The notes under the pieces were generated by a model. It did not search any database and was not told where the DNA came from. It saw nothing but the letters and a program-made list of their open reading frames with translations. A stretch of DNA of 64,000 nt from Gossypium raimondii (taxonomy: Eukaryota > Streptophyta > Magnoliopsida > Malvales > Malvaceae): the NCBI RefSeq assembly GCF_025698545.1, contig NC_068569.1:6200001-6264000 (forward strand), given 5' to 3'. The position numbers and the translations under genes were made by a program. Every line of letters starts with the position of its first letter. Positions within the stretch are counted from its first letter, which is position 1. Shown here one piece after another: positions 61,633 to 64,000 of the stretch.

Positions 61633-63075
61633 CTTCACTCCTGAATCCAAGTAATATTTCAGATTCTTTAACCTTACAGATGATTATATCTATATTCAGA
61701 CAATTACAGTCATACAAGAGTCAACCAGGATGACCCTGCCACCAAATGACAAAGACGAAAAGATGGAAACAAAACCAGAAAAAAGCTAAACAAATGACAT
61801 TAACTAAAAAAGGGTGAACTAGACCAGTCAGCTAATGTTTATACTGTCAATTTCGAGACAACGACATTAAATATAATTGCTTAATAGCAATAATGAAAAT
61901 TTGTTTTTGTTTTTGTTTAGACACTGTTCTTTAGAGACTTTTAAATGCCAGAAAATTCTTAAGGACACGATCAAACTTGTACCTTGTTAATGCTATAAAT
62001 GAAAAAGGAATCATATCATCCATTTCTGTATTAACAAGACAATTAATGTCTGGAGCGCTATGAGAAGAGACTAGCTAAGGGCTCCCTGCTCTTCACTCGA
62101 GGCTCCATACTTCGAACAAATTGACAAAATATTCTTAGAAATGAATTTATCTGACATGAATGTTTTATGCTGCACCTTCACAATAAGACCAAAACCAAAC
62201 CAACATCGGGTGAGCTACAAGAACCAGGATGGAGAAATATTTACATTTGGGTACACGAATCATACTCATTCAATCATTCTATTCCATCACTATTCGTATA
62301 ATTATTTATCTCCTTTATCAATGAAGGTTTTGGTCTCCCTTTCAACCTATTATTTCGATGCACAGTCGATTTGCTCTAGAAGAACAATCAAAAGCCAAGA
62401 GTCTTTACAACAAAGATTAAAGAAACTGAAATGCACTGAAAGCAAACCAAAGTAGGCCGTTGTTAAATGCTTAGTCTACTTATAACCCCAAAATTTTCTT
62501 CTCTCTCCATTTCAATTTAAGAAGTCAATATCAAGGGCCGCATTTTAAGAATCATCAAAAGGCAGAAAAACAATAATTAACATGAAAGACAAAACAAACT
62601 AGGAAAGTCACCAAGTTGCACTAATGACTTAACCTACAAAAATTGTTTCTTGAACTTTCCTCAGGTTTCTACCAATATCATGTCGGAAGAGCCCCTTTTA
62701 CTCTCTTTGAGTTTAAAGTTTAAAACTTTTTTCCAAAATGAAAAATAGAAAACTTTCATTGGAGCCTATAAAAGGAAAGACAATGCCATACATCTATTTT
62801 ACATCTTTCCAGAAAAATAGATCGCAATTCAACCAATATACCCAAACTTTAAAAAGACAAAAGAAGAAGAAGACAGAGACATCAGAAACAATACCTCAAA
62901 AGTATTGGGGGTAAATAGATCGCAAACAAAAAGATGAGAGATGTAGTCGCGAATATTAAAAAAGAGAAAGAGGGCTTACTGAGGGAATTCGGGCAGCGGA
63001 GAAAATGAGGAGGATCCAAGTTCTGACTTCTGAGTCTTAAAACCTAATAATAGTGATTATATCTATATATTGAGA
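61633..63075 (-). promoter_or_regulatory. Ferredoxin gene 5' UTR exon, leader intron and TATA box
   Basis: A non-coding first exon runs from about 63045 to 62980, ending CCCTCA|GTAAGCC on the minus strand; the intron (62979 to about 61643) ends TTGGATTCAG ahead of the ATG. A TATA-like AATATATAGAT (63062-63072) lies just upstream. Long leader introns are common in plastid ferredoxin genes. The exact transcription start is not known. Confidence 0.5.
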
Positions 63076-63079
63076 AAGT

Positions 63080-64000
63080 TGGCGGCTTCGGCTATAGGCA
63101 TGTGGGGGTTGATTTTGGCAGGCAAAGGGCTTTTCTAAATCAGCTAAAAAGGGCGCCCCTAAGTTCCAAAACCAGCCTAAACCCTAGCCCATGGTTTATT
63201 TTCAGAATTTTGAATGCAACCATTTGAAATTTTATTACGCCTAAATAAAATGGATATATAATTATGGATTCGATTCATGGAATTTTATTAACCTAAAAAA
63301 TTGGTTAAAATGTTTTATACTTTTCGTAAATTTTAAATTTATTTTTATAATTTTATTTTTAAGAATTTAATCTTTCAAATTTAGTCCAACTATTAACATT
63401 TTAAAATTATTTTATTAAATTAACATCATTTTTCAGTTACATTGCTATCAAGTGAGTATTTTTTATTTCAAATTATTTCACTAACAAATTTAACAAAAAT
63501 ATTTAACAATGTTAACAATTAGATTTAAATTTTAAAATTGAAAAGTATAAAATTAAATTCTTAAAATAAAAGCATATAGATTAAATCTCAAAATTGTGAA
63601 GAGCATAGGACCTTTACATATTTTAACTTTAATATTTTTATTAAAGTTAACAATGTGTTAATCATATTTTAATTATGCTAACAAGTGTTGGATTTAATGG
63701 TAAGACATATTACATTTCGAATATGAGATGCAAATTCGAACCTTAGAGACAACATTCTTGAGAGAGATAACCATGAATTTTATAACATGGACCATAAAAT
63801 GTATATGTAAGATAAAAAAATACTTTAATGAAAAGTTAAGAAATGATCATTTAACTATTTGATTTACCCATAACATTTATAAACGTGACAATTTAGTCTT
63901 AATTCTAAAAAAACTACCCTTCAGCATTTACAATTTAACCCAAATTCAAGTCTAACAATTTTTGCCATTGAAAAAAATGTATTTGGAAATTATCCCGTTT
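63080..64000. other. Upstream flank of ferredoxin and AT-rich DNA
   Basis: No gene. The first 120 bp hold the distal ferredoxin promoter; the rest is AT-rich. Confidence 0.4.
63684..63760 (+). repeat. tRNA-derived SINE-like fragment
   Basis: GTTGGATTTAATGGTAAG resembles an A box and CAAATTCGAACC a B box about 40 bp on. No full cloverleaf, so not a tRNA gene. Confidence 0.4.

Overview
The window is nuclear DNA from a eudicot plant. Coding exons are short and separated by AT-rich GT..AG introns, there are plant-only gene families (CRIB-type ROP GTPase-activating protein, TPS-a sesquiterpene synthase, GPI-anchored GH17 glucanase), and old transposons lie between the genes. The terpene synthase resembles cotton delta-cadinene synthases, which together with the style of the repeats suggests Malvaceae (perhaps Gossypium). 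That placement is inference from memory, not a search result.

Layout. 1-5.5 kb: a MULE-type MITE pair and a decayed LINE whose RNase H end is split off by an AT-rich insertion. 6.1-7.3 kb: a two-exon gene for a small secreted Gly/His-rich protein. 7.7-8.2 kb: a GC-rich hAT MITE. 10.1-11.3 kb: a Pack-MULE carrying the first exon of a cysteinyl-tRNA synthetase gene. 11.8-13.2 kb (+): mitochondrial IF1-like protein. 14.2-17.2 kb (-): ROP GAP. 17.2-24 kb: AT-rich, gene-poor DNA with a LINE scrap and a MITE. 24.1-26.8 kb (+): sesquiterpene synthase with frame breaks. 28.2-31.65 kb: a terminal-repeat element with spliced-exon-like cargo. 32.9-41.3 kb (+): a 14-exon SEC23/SEC24-family gene with several apparent inactivating lesions and a 3.2 kb solo LTR in intron 12. 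42.5-48.1 kb (+): three-RRM hnRNP R/Q-like protein. 48.8-49.5 kb (-): NF-YB/DPB3-type histone-fold protein. 52.8-54.7 kb (-): GH17 beta-1,3-glucanase. 61.2-63.05 kb (-): root-type ferredoxin 3.

Most of the genes are unrelated housekeeping functions that share a neighbourhood by descent. From memory, the order ROP GAP, SEC23-like, NF-YB11-like, GH17 glucanase, ferredoxin-3 follows Arabidopsis At2g27440 to At2g27510, while the terpene synthase and transposons look like later arrivals. The most rewarding items are the Pack-MULE with the CysRS exon, the decayed SEC23-like gene, the damaged terpene synthase, the cargo-bearing 3.4 kb element and the unfamiliar small secreted protein. No CRISPR, operon or other prokaryotic features are expected or seen. 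Exon boundaries were set by hand from GT/AG sites, reading phase and family similarity.
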